A DNA stretch of 64,000 bases from Rhizobium sp. RCAM05350 (GTDB lineage Bacteria; Pseudomonadota; Alphaproteobacteria; Rhizobiales; Rhizobiaceae). Below are positions 55,542 through 64,000 of the stretch, piece after piece. The DNA lies in NCBI GenBank assembly GCA_024426085.1, contig CP087974.1, positions 4,134,001 to 4,198,000 on the forward strand, given 5' to 3'. The first letter of the stretch is position 1. Every line of letters starts with the position of its first letter. Both the position numbers and the translations under genes were made by a program. The notes under the pieces are model-generated. The model was not told where the DNA came from. It did no database searches and saw only the letters and a list, made by a program, of their open reading frames with translations.

Positions 55542-56717
55542 ATGCGTCTCCTGCCGGCCTTCTTCGCCTCGCTTCTGTTTGCCACTTCCGTGTCTGCCGC
55601 CGATCTCATCCATTTCTGGGACAAGCCGCAGCACGGCGGTAACAGTTTTAACCCTGGCTGCCGCCGGACCAGGCCTATTTCGATGCGCTGAAAGGTTATG
55701 GCGCCAGCTGGGTGCGGCTGTCCTACGACAAATGGAAACCGGCAAAACGCGATTTCCTGATCGGCGATGCCGACAAATACGAGGGCATTCCGGCACAGGA
55801 CCTTGCGACGCTGAAGGCCGCGCTCGACCGTGCCGACAAGGCGGGGCTGAAGGTGGTGATCACGCCGCTGTCGCTGCCGGGCATGCGCTGGGCGCAGAAC
55901 AATGGCAATACGTTTGATGGCCGGCTCTGGCAGGACAAGATTTGGTGGGCGCAGGCCGCCGCCTTCTGGAAAGATCTGGCCACGGCGCTCAAGGATCACC
56001 CCGGTGTTGCGGCCTACAACATCATCAACGAGCCGGCACCGGAAAAGAACAATGGCGTTGCCTGAACATGCGAGCGCCGATGCGATGAGCGCCTGGTATG
56101 CCGGGCAGGCGGGAACGGCGCGCGACCTGCCGGCCTTTTATGAGACGGTCATCAAAGCTATCCGCGAGGTGGACCCGGCAACGCCGATCATGGCGGATGC
56201 CGGCTGGTACGCCGCCGCCGATACCTTCAGCTATTGGCCGAAGCCGCTCACCGACGATAAGGTGCTCTACAGCTTCCACATGTACGAGCCCTATGCGGCT
56301 ACCAGCGCGCCAAACATGAAGCGGGAAAAGCCCTATGCCTATCCGGGCAAGGTGCCGTTTGGCGAGGCGGATGAGACCTGGGACCGGGATCGTGTCGCCG
56401 CCTATCTCAAGCAACCGGTCGACTGGGCCGACAGCCACAACGTCCCCCGCAATCGGATGGTCGCAGGCGAATTCGGCTGCATGCGCCGCTGGGAGGGCTG
56501 CAAGACCTACCTGGAGGATGTGCTGACGTCACTCGATGACAGCAAGCTGCACTGGGCGTTCTACAGTTTCCGCGAGGACAGCTGGGACGGCATGGACTAC
56601 GAGCTCGGCTCGAAGAAGGTCCACTGGAAATATTGGGACGCCATCGACGCCGGGGAACCCGATCCGGTCAAGCGCAAGCCTGGCCCGGAATTCGATCCGA
56701 TCCGGAAGAGGTTGTAG
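55542..56717 (+). CDS. Secreted GH5 endoglucanase (cellulase), frameshifted
   Basis: About 391 residues. The signal peptide is MRLLPAFFASLLFATSVSA. The GH5 barrel shows ASWVRLSYDKWKP, NIINEPAPEKN (acid/base Glu), YSFHMYEPYA and MVAGEFGCMRR (nucleophile Glu), and ends FDPIRKRL. Slips near 55640 and 56060 shift the frame. It cuts internal beta-1,4-glucan links. With the GH9 enzyme this makes two predicted cellulases in the window. There is no cellulose-synthase operon nearby. Confidence 0.83.
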
Positions 56718-56905
56718 GCGGGGTGCTGTAGGGAGCGCAGCAGAACAATGCGCGCCAAGCGAAGGTTTAACCCCGCACTCAATCTCCAAAGGCGGGCCGA
56801 TTATCAGTGCGTCGGTAGTTCAGAATGGGCCACGAGCGTCTAACATCGAGTACCCGAAACGCCGCACTGGTTCAGGGAACTCGGAAAATCTCCGACGCCA
56901 CCAGT

Positions 56906-57142
56906 CTACTCGCTTGTTTTTAAGATTTTTGAATTGTGCTGCTGGAGTGACAAGAAAAACAGCCAAAAAAATGGGATGGCCGTCAGGACGGGATTTATCC
57001 CACTCGCGACACCAATTCCTGCGCCTAGACTTAGACCGCCCAAGCCAAACATTGTCCGGACCACAAAGGGACGCAGAAATATCCAAAGTATCGCTTCGAC
57101 ATAGAGCGCAATACAACACAAAATCATGAGGGTGACGTGCAT
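56906..57142 (-). CDS. Small hydrophobic membrane protein of unknown function
   Basis: 78 residues with two likely membrane helices (LMILCCIALYVEAILWIFL and LTAIPFFWLFFLSL) and a Gly-rich link (MFGLGGLSLGAGIGVASG). I do not recognise it, and there is no strong ribosome binding site. The DNA here is AT-richer than its neighbours. It could be a real small membrane protein or chance. Confidence 0.4.
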   Translation of the reverse strand: MHVTLMILCCIALYVEAILWIFLRPFVVRTMFGLGGLSLGAGIGVASGINPVLTAIPFFWLFFLSLQQHNSKILKTSE

Positions 57143-57421
57143 GGCTGCCAGGGGGTAAGGAGAAGAAGCGTCGAAGATGATATTGTAGTCGGATGCGAGT
57201 TAACTCTTAGTCGAGCTAACATTTAAAATGCTCGACATGCGCCATGTGGTCACAGCGCCCCTAAATCAACTGTCGCTGATGAAAGTCTGCTTTAAGATCG
57301 GGATGACGAAGACGACTGCACGCTACGAAAGGTCGATCTCCGAGCTTGAAGGCACACCACCAGATGCTGAGGACAAAAGGAGATCAATTTTCTTCGCCAC
57401 CAGGTCGCTGCAAAATACGAA

Positions 57422-57673
57422 CTATATTCCGGTATTTTCGCTCATCGGCACCTTCGTTGACGCACTGTTTTTCCCATAGCAGCGGAGAAATGGTATCTGC
57501 CAGAGTGTTCTCACAATAGCATTCCGCGCATTTGGGTCTGCCTCTGGGCCAATATTCTCGATGCTGGCGATCAACCGAGCCGCCGCCAATTCATCAAAAA
57601 CCATGTGTCTTGCTTGGTACATAAAGCCGTCCAGGAGAAACGCCTTCCTGATTTCGGCTTCTACATCAGTCAT
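57422..57673 (-). CDS. Small hypothetical protein
   Basis: 83 residues, soluble and helical (VEAEIRKAFLLDGFMYQARH, FDELAAARLIASIENIG). AAGG lies about ten bases before the ATG, and the amino acid mix is that of a real protein. I do not recognise it. An ORF on the other strand (57228-57479) overlaps its end and looks less protein-like. The stretches 57143-57421 and 57674-57865 hold nothing else that I can support. Confidence 0.5.
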   Translation of the reverse strand: MTDVEAEIRKAFLLDGFMYQARHMVFDELAAARLIASIENIGPEADPNARNAIVRTLWQIPFLRCYGKNSASTKVPMSENTGI

Positions 57674-57865
57674 ATTTCAACCCTTCCTTGGCCCCAGGCA
57701 ACGATGCCATGCATGGGCGTCTGAAGCAATTTCCCTCACAGAGGGAGCAGGTGCCATGCAGGTCAGACAAGGGGTGATACTGGCGATGGGTTAGCAATAT
57801 GTCGTGTTACCAACTACGGAGTAAAACCCGAGGGGGCACCACTGCAACCGCCGACCCGGACAAAT

Positions 57866-59935
57866 TCACCGCCCCTCGCGATGCCAGGTCGCTGACAGCA
57901 CGAACAGCAGCGCCGCCAGGCCGAGGAAGCCGGCAAACAGCGACAGCGAATTGATTCCCTTCAGCACCGTTTCGTCGGTCATGCGCAGCGACATGCGCTG
58001 ATCGTCGGCAACGCGGACGGCGCCGCGCACCGGCAGGATCGGCGGCAGGTCCACCGGACCATCTGCATCGGCAAGGCGGCGCACCAGTCCTTTGGTCTTC
58101 TCCGCCCACGGCGCCAGCGTCTCCGTTGTCGAGATCGTTGCCTTGAACTCGGGCGCATCGACGCTGCCGACATGGACCAGCGTGTTGAGTTCGCCATTGG
58201 TGACTTCTGAAAAGGCCGGTCTCGGCCGTGCGGACACTGGCCTTGTAAAGGCCGGGCTCGCCTTCCTTGAGAGCGATCCTCTCCGTCTTGCCCGAGGGGT
58301 AGGTCAATGTGGCTTCGCCCGGATCGCCGGCAATGGTCTGGCGGGCGATTTCGAGCGTCCGGCCGCTGGCATGCGCCGTCAGTGCTTCTTCCTCAAGCGC
58401 GGGTTCCTGCATTAGCCAGTGGGCGGTGCGGCGATAAAGCGAAACGCTCGGGCCGCCGCCTTGAGCCGCGCGCCCAGAGCCAGCCCTGGTCGGAGAGCAG
58501 CATGGCGACACGGCCCTTGCCGACGCGGTTCAGAACGAGCAACGGTTTGCCATCGGCAGCCTGCATGACGGTCTGGCCGAGTGGCTTGTCGACATCCACT
58601 GTGCGGAACCAGCGGCCCCAATGCGGCGGCTCGCTGTCGGCGCCTTCAAGGCCCTGAGTGACCGGATGTTTCTTTCCTTCATCGGACAAGCGCGGGTAGA
58701 AGGCCTTCTCGTTCATGAAGCCGGTCGGATTGGCGGGAAGCACCGCCGACAATGGGGTCGTTGCGATTGAATCGTCGCCCGCATGCTCCGGCCCCGCGGC
58801 AATCAGCAAGGCGCCGCCGTTTTCGACATATTGGGCGATATTGTCGTAGTAGAGGATCGGCAGCACGCCGCGATGCTGGTAGCGGTCGAAGATGATCAGG
58901 TCGAATTCCTTGATCTTCTCGACGAACAATTCACGGGTCGGGAAGGCGATCAGCGACAATTCGTTGATCGGCGTACCGTCCTGCTTTTCCGGCGGCCGCA
59001 GAATGGTGAAATGCACGAGATCGACGGCAGCGTCGGATTTCAACAGGTTGCGCCAGGCGCGTTCACCGGCATGCGGTTCACCCGAAACCAGCAGAACGCG
59101 CAGGTTTTCGCGGATGCCATCGATGACGTGGACGGCGCGGTTGTTGGCCTCCGTCACTTCGCCGGCGACAGGGGCGACGGAAAATTCAAGGATGTTATTG
59201 CCGCCGCGCGGCACCGTGAAGGCGAAGGGCACGTCGGTGCCGGGCTCGGCCATTTCCGTGGCGATCTGGTTGCCGCTGAGGCTGATGGTCACTTCCGCGG
59301 TGCCGCCGGGGGCCGCACCATCATCGGCAATGCGGAACGTCACTTTCTGCTCCTCGCCGACAATACCGAAGCGTGGACCGCTGACGATCTCGACGCGGCG
59401 GTCGAACTCATCCGGCTTGCCGGTGATCAGGCCGTGGATCGGGGCGTCGAAGCCAAGCGGCTGGTTGACATCGGGAACGTCGTGCATCTGGCCGTCGGTG
59501 ATGAAGATCGCCCCGCCGACGCGAGCAGGAGGCACATCGGCCAGCGCGGTCTGAAGGGCGGTGAACAACTTTGTCGACGGCGTTTCGGTATTCTCGTCAT
59601 CGGCGGCCTCGACGATGCGGGCTTCGATCTGCGGGAATTTGGCCAGCCGCTGCTTCAGCGTCGCCAACGCTTCATCGGTCATCGCGCGGCGGCCGGCATT
59701 GTCCTGGCTCTGGCTGCGGTCGACGACGACGCCGACGATGGTGGAGAGCGGTTCGCGTTCCTCCTGAAAGAACACTGGATTGGCGATGGCAAGGCACAGG
59801 GCTGCGAGCGCCGCAGTCCGGAATGCTGCGCCACGCACGCCACGCCAGAATCCGAGCGCCGACAACAGCATCGCTGAAAACCACAAGCACGGCGATGAAG
59901 GGCCAGGGCAGCAGAGGCTGGAAATCGAGTGTCAT
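57866..59935 (-). CDS. Large membrane protein with VWA-like and glutamine amidotransferase-like regions, MoxR cluster, frameshifted
   Basis: About 690 residues. N-terminal membrane helices (FQPLLPWPFIAVLVVF; LAALCLAIANPVFF) are followed by a region with VGVVVDRSQSQDNAGRRAM and GGAIFITDGQMHD, which resembles a von Willebrand A fold. Then comes a part like type 1 glutamine amidotransferases (RVLLVSGEPHAGERAWRNLL; YVENGGALLIAAGPEHAGDD) without a clear catalytic Cys. A C-terminal helix (LSLFAGFLGLAALLFVLSA) ends it. Slips lie near 59870, 58450 and 58215. It starts 10 bases after the previous gene. Confidence 0.75.
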
Positions 59936-59945
59936 CGGGGCGCCC

Positions 59946-62754
59946 TCACTGGCCAAGCCGTTCGAGCAAAGCGGGGATGTGCACCTGGTCGGCCTTGTAG
60001 TTGCCGGTCAGCATATACATCATGATGTTGACGCCGGAGCGGAAGGCGAGTTCGCGCTGCTGCTCGTCTGGCGGCACGGTCGGCAGAAGCGGCATGCCAT
60101 TGCTGTCGATCGCCCAGGCGCCGGCAAAATCATTGCCGGTGATCATGATCGGCGACACGCCGTCACCCGAGCGCGCCGGCCTGCCGGTCGGCTGCGAGCC
60201 ATTGTCCGGCTGCGCTTCGATCCAGAGCGGGCTGCCATTGTAGCGGCCGGGAAAATTCGACAGCAGGTAGAAGGACTTGGTCAGCACGTTGTCGGTCGGT
60301 ACCGGTTCGAGCGGCGGAATGTCGAGATCGGCAAGGATCGCCTGCAACCGTTCGGAATTGGGGCTGGTGCCGGAACCGGATGATAGCGACGAAAACTGGT
60401 CGCGGGTGTCAAACAGTACGGTGCCGCCGGACCGCATATAGGCATCGATCCGGCTGATCGCTGCCGGGCTTGGCATCGGCGCATTGGCCGATATCGGCCA
60501 GTAGATCAGCGAATAGAACGACAATTCATCGGAGGTGATGTCGAGGCCGATGGGTGGGCCGGGCTCAAGCGTCGTGCGGTAGGTCAGGAAATCGGTGAGA
60601 CCCGCGAGACCGCGTTCGGACAGGCGGTCGACATCGGTTTCGCCGGTGATGACATAGGCAAGATGGGTTTTGTCCAGCTGCCTAAGGAGGATGTCGTCAC
60701 CGGGCTTGCTGTCGTCGGCGAAGGATTGGCCCGGCATCGCAATCAGCGCACCGACCGCCAGAGCGACAAGGATGGCCGCCGCTGCCGGCATTCTGAACCG
60801 GGCAAAGGCGCCGCCCATGAACAGCACGACCGCGGAATCGATCAACAGCAGGATGAGCGCTGCGGCAAACAGCGATGGTTTCAGCGACCATGCCTCGGCG
60901 CCGATGAGCGGCTCTGCGGTGTAGGGAATGGACAGGCCGCTGGCGTCGATCGGCTTCAATTCAGTGTCGCGGGGCAAGAGGTTCAGCGCGGTAAATCCTT
61001 CTTCCGAACCGTAAAGACCGGGCGGATGCTCGGCGCTGGAAACCGGGGTCGTTCCAGCGGCAATTTCGAGAGGTCGCGCCTTGCCGGTTTCACCGATCAG
61101 GATGCCATTGGCGTTGAGCAGGCGGTATGGTGCCAGCGTCTGGCCCTTTGCCGTCCCTTCGCTCGCCACGCCGCCTGCTGCGCTGACAGTTGCACGCTCC
61201 GGCGCAGCATCTCGACGAAATCTCCCGAGATCGGCAGGTTCGACCAAGTCGCCTCGGCACTGACATGGAAGAGGATGATGCGCCCGGCACCTTGCGTCTT
61301 CGTCGTCACCAGCGGCGTGCCATCGGCAAGGCTGGCCCAGGTACGCGACGACAGGTCAGCCGTCGGTTCGGCCAGCACCTGACGCTTGACGAGAATGCCT
61401 TCCGGTTTCGGCATTCCGGCAAAGGGACTGAGCGCCGGATAGTCGGCGAGCGGTTGTGGTTCCGACCAGGACAGGGCGCCGCCAAGTGCCCGCTCGCCCT
61501 GACGCAGCGTCACCGGCACCAGTGGATCGTCAGCGGGGGCCGCGGCAAGACGGGGACCGGCAAAACGCACGAGCGTTCCGCCGTTTTCGATCCACTTGGT
61601 GATCGGGCCATAGGTTTCATCCGGCAGGCGGCCGATATCGGCCATGATCAACATCGACGGTTTTTGCGCCAGAAGCTCGGGGATCGAGACTGCGAGATCG
61701 GATTCGTTCGGCTGGACCAGGTCCGCATAGGGGGCAAGCGCCCGGTTGATATAGTAGAGCGGCGAGAGCAGCGGCTGCGACTGGTCGCGGGCTTCGCCAC
61801 TCAACAGCGCGACGCGGCGGCGGCGGAAGCCGTCATCAAGCAGGAAGGTACCGCCGGCAGTCGCCGTGCTATCGATGGCGATGCGGGCAAAATCGTTACG
61901 CAGTTCGAAGGGGGCTGCAAGCGTGCCCTTGGCGAGGCCTTCACCGGCTGCAAATGCCACCGAACCATTGGCGATCGCCCGACCACGCGTGTCATAGGCG
62001 GTGATCGGTAAAGTCCGCGCACCGGCCGTGTCGAGGCGGGTTGCGCTGACGACCATCGACTCGGCATCGTTGGCGGAATTGCTGATCGCCACGGCGTGAT
62101 CTTTGCCGCCTTCGATCAGCCTGAAATTTTCCGGCGCGAGTGCAGCAAGCTCCGCCATGACCTTTCCGTCACCGGCCTCAACGCCATCCGAAAGGAAGGC
62201 CAGCGTGCCGGGCACAGTTCCGTCAAGCGCGGTCTTCAGCGCTTTGACGGCTGCACGCGATCGGGTTGCAAGGGTTGCGGGGCTGCGGCAGCCAGCCGGT
62301 TGCGGGCGGTCAAGGCCGATCCCGGCACGGCATTGTGGTCCTGATCTGCGGTAAAGACGATTGCGACCGGCAAGTCCTTTTCCTCGGCGTCACTGATCAG
62401 CGCATCGGCCGTCTCGACCCGGCGCTGCCAGTCGGTTGACGTTGCCCAGCTGTTGTCGATCACCAGCGCCAGTGGGCCGTTACCGGCCAGCGTGTTGGAG
62501 CGTGGATTGAACACCGGATCGGCAATCGCAAAAATGATTGCTGCCGCCATCAGCATGCGCAGCAGCGTCAGCCACCATGGGCTTTTCGACGGCGTTTCCT
62601 CGCGCTTCAAGACGCTGGCGAGAATGCGCAGAGGCGGAAAAACCTCGGTGACGGGTTTTGGCGGCGTCATGCGCAGAAGCCACCAGATCGCCGGCAGGGC
62701 AACCAGGGCGGCGAGCATCAGCGGATTGGCAAAGACGAACGGCAGGAAGCTCAC
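59946..62754 (-). CDS. BatA-like/DUF4159 membrane protein, MoxR cluster, frameshifted
   Basis: About 936 residues. The BatA-type N-terminus is VFANPLMLAALVALPAIWWL with LLRMLMAAAIIFAIADPVF. A VWA-like region follows (LALVIDNSWATSTDWQRRVE; GTLAFLSDGVEAGDG). After further domains and a C-terminal helix pair (FAAALILLLIDSAVVLFMGG), the DUF4159 region is in DKTHLAYVITGETDVDRLSE with RSGGTVLFDTRDQFSSL. Slips lie near 62270 and 61180. Its start overlaps the DUF58 stop (ATGA). The role is unknown; Bat-type proteins work with MoxR ATPases. Confidence 0.8.
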
Positions 62755-63671
62755 AGCTGGCCTCCATGGGTGGCGCGTCCGGGCATGCCGGAGAGATACA
62801 TGTGAACGGCCACCAGCGCTTCGGAGGCGAGATGGTCGGTGCGGTGCGGCGTGAACGTCCAGCCGAGATGGCGCAGGTTTTCGCCAAGACTGTCGCGCCT
62901 TGCGATATAGGCACGGCGGTAGTCGTCGTGGACGATTTCGGCGCGGCCGGCGGTCAGCTTTTCGCCGGTTTCCGGATCGGTGAATTCGGTGCGTCCAGCA
63001 TAGGGAAAGCTCTCTTCCGCCGGGTCGGCAATCTCGACCACATGGCCGCGCATGCCGCGCCGAGCAAGCGGCCCAAGACGTGCCATAATCGTGTCAGCCG
63101 GGTCAAGAAAATCGCCGATCAGCACCAAGTCGCTGGCGCCGCGGATCATCGTCGTCTGCGGCAATCCGCCGGAAAGCGGCGTGTGCATCAGCGCCGTTGC
63201 CAGCCGTTCGGCGGCGTTGCGGGCCGAAACCGGCTCCATGACGCCGGGGCAGCCGATCCGTTCGCCGGAACGGGCTAGAATTTCGGCCAGCGCCAGCATC
63301 AGCACTAGCGCACGGCTTTCCTTGGAGACGGCGCCAAATTTCGATTTGTACATCATCGAGGGCGAAAGATCGGCCCAGAGCCAGATGGTGTGGGCCGCTT
63401 CCCATTCGCGGTCGCGCACATAGGTGTGATCGTCGCGGGCGGAGCGACGCCAGTCGATGCGCGACAGGCTTTCGCCGTCACTATAGGGCCGGAACTGCCA
63501 GAAATTCTCGCCGATGCCGCGCTTGCGGCGGCCGTGCCAGCCGGAAATCACCGTATTGGCGATGCGCTTTGCCTCGACCATGCAGTCCGGGATCAGCCGG
63601 GCGCGGCTCTGCGCACGGGAAAGCAACTCTCCGGACGGCGTCGGCTCGACGATTTGGCCTATGGCAGCCAT
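62751..63671 (-). CDS. DUF58 protein of the MoxR cluster
   Basis: 306 residues, intact. The DUF58 signature is GIGENFWQFRPYSDGESLSR followed by IDWRRSARDDHTYVRDRE. A VWA-like core has IWLWADLSPSMMYKS. Such proteins work downstream of MoxR AAA+ ATPases. Its start is just three bases after the moxR stop, and it overlaps the next gene. Confidence 0.9.
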   Translation of the reverse strand: MAAIGQIVEPTPSGELLSRAQSRARLIPDCMVEAKRIANTVISGWHGRRKRGIGENFWQFRPYSDGESLSRIDWRRSARDDHTYVRDREWEAAHTIWLWADLSPSMMYKSKFGAVSKESRALVLMLALAEILARSGERIGCPGVMEPVSARNAAERLATALMHTPLSGGLPQTTMIRGASDLVLIGDFLDPADTIMARLGPLARRGMRGHVVEIADPAEESFPYAGRTEFTDPETGEKLTAGRAEIVHDDYRRAYIARRDSLGENLRHLGWTFTPHRTDHLASEALVAVHMYLSGMPGRATHGGQL

Positions 63672-63674
63672 TCA

Positions 63675-64000
63675 TTATCCCTTGGCTTGCTTGACCAGGC
63701 TGGTGATGACATCGCGAACCGACATGCCTTCCGCCCGCGCTGCGAATGTTAGCGCCATGCGATGCTGCAGCACCGGTTCTGCCAGCGCCATGATGTCATC
63801 GATGGATGGTGCGAGCCTACTGTCATAGAGCGCGCGGGGCGCGGGCGCAGAGTATCAGCGACTGGCCGGCGCGCGGGCCGGGACCCCAGGCGACATTCTT
63901 GTCGGTGGCGGCATTGCCATTGCCGGGGCGGGCCGAGCGGACCAGCGACAGGATGGCATCGACCACCTTCTCGCTGACCGGCATCTGGCGGATCAGGTGC
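63675..64000 (-). CDS. MoxR-family AAA+ ATPase, C-terminal part (runs off the right end)
   Basis: Only the last 108 or so residues are in the window. VSEKVVDAILSLVRSARPGN and NVAWGPGPRAGQSLILCAR, then after a slip near 63845 LAPSIDDIMALAEPVLQHRM and VRDVITSLVKQAKG, form the MoxR lid domain. The Walker motifs lie beyond the edge. It is the first visible gene of the moxR-DUF58-BatA/DUF4159 operon. Confidence 0.8.

Noticed and set aside
57228..57479. Plus-strand ORF of 83 codons
   Set aside because: It overlaps a better minus-strand ORF, has no good ribosome binding site and a composition unlike a folded protein.
58783..59877. Plus-strand ORF opposite the 690-residue membrane protein
   Set aside because: It has no recognisable domain, and the minus strand keeps membrane helices and an amidotransferase-like fold.
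1..64000. tRNA, rRNA, CRISPR arrays, insertion sequences or phage genes
   Set aside because: I saw no cloverleaf pattern with a CCA-proximal T-arm, no regular repeat-spacer array and no transposase or integrase motif. A covariance-model search would be needed to exclude small RNAs.

Overview
The window looks like chromosomal DNA of a member of the Rhizobiaceae (Rhizobium/Agrobacterium/Sinorhizobium relatives). The evidence is high GC with NNC/NNG codon preference, a nolR-type regulator, a choXWV choline importer, a fused trpE(G) gene behind a trpL leader ending in IWWWAR, a RirA-type iron box, a TTAA-N7-TTAA CtrA-type box, and a GC-rich mosaic palindromic repeat of rhizobial type. No rRNA, tRNA, CRISPR array, prophage or insertion sequence was seen.

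Layout. 1-5.3 kb: a VapBC-type toxin-antitoxin pair, 2-keto-3-deoxygluconate kinase, a GH13 alpha-glucosidase, and a PLP-dependent lyase with its own Lrp-type regulator. 5.3-10.6 kb: a glutathione S-transferase, adenine deaminase, a branched-chain amino acid binding protein and an omega-amino-acid:pyruvate aminotransferase. 10.8-15.4 kb: a modular GH9 cellulase and two Gfo/Idh/MocA oxidoreductases. 15.4-21 kb: nolR, a HugZ-like haem protein, choXWV, thymidine kinase and a cytochrome c. 21.1-28.7 kb: an uncharacterised co-directional cluster (coiled-coil protein, unknown protein, AAA+ ATPase, unknown protein, DUF2333-like membrane protein) interrupted by a RelE/ParE-Xre toxin-antitoxin pair. 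28.8-35.9 kb: formate-THF ligase, a DUF1993 protein, an extensin-like lipoprotein or exported protein, a TonB-dependent receptor with a RirA box, and a MarR regulator plus SDR gene that share an identical operator. 35.9-43.4 kb: the trpL-attenuated trpE(G), a CDF transporter, queF, hupE, a ClpP-like protease and a leucine-leader-attenuated leuA. 43.5-53 kb: a redoxin, a zinc-ribbon/adenylate cyclase/ATPase/TPR protein, a chemoreceptor, an ECF sigma/anti-sigma pair, a TPR protein and a phosphoesterase. 53-57.8 kb: a NUDIX protein, glutathionyl-hydroquinone reductase, an acetyltransferase, a GH5 cellulase and a short AT-richer stretch with two small ORFs. 57.8-64 kb: a MoxR-DUF58-BatA/DUF4159 cluster running off the right end.

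A caution governs the reading. About two thirds of the long genes, including essential ones (trpE(G), leuA, fhs), are broken by one or more single-base frameshifts. Several genes carry back-to-back compensating indels that garble a short stretch of an otherwise conserved protein. This pattern is best explained by indel errors in the sequence, so these genes are given as single loci spanning all frames. The junction positions are approximate.

The strongest candidate for an undescribed system is the 21.1-28.7 kb AAA+ ATPase cluster. The window is also rich in leaderless or attenuated regulatory leaders: trpL, a proposed leuL, and a marR whose promoter spacer is its operator.
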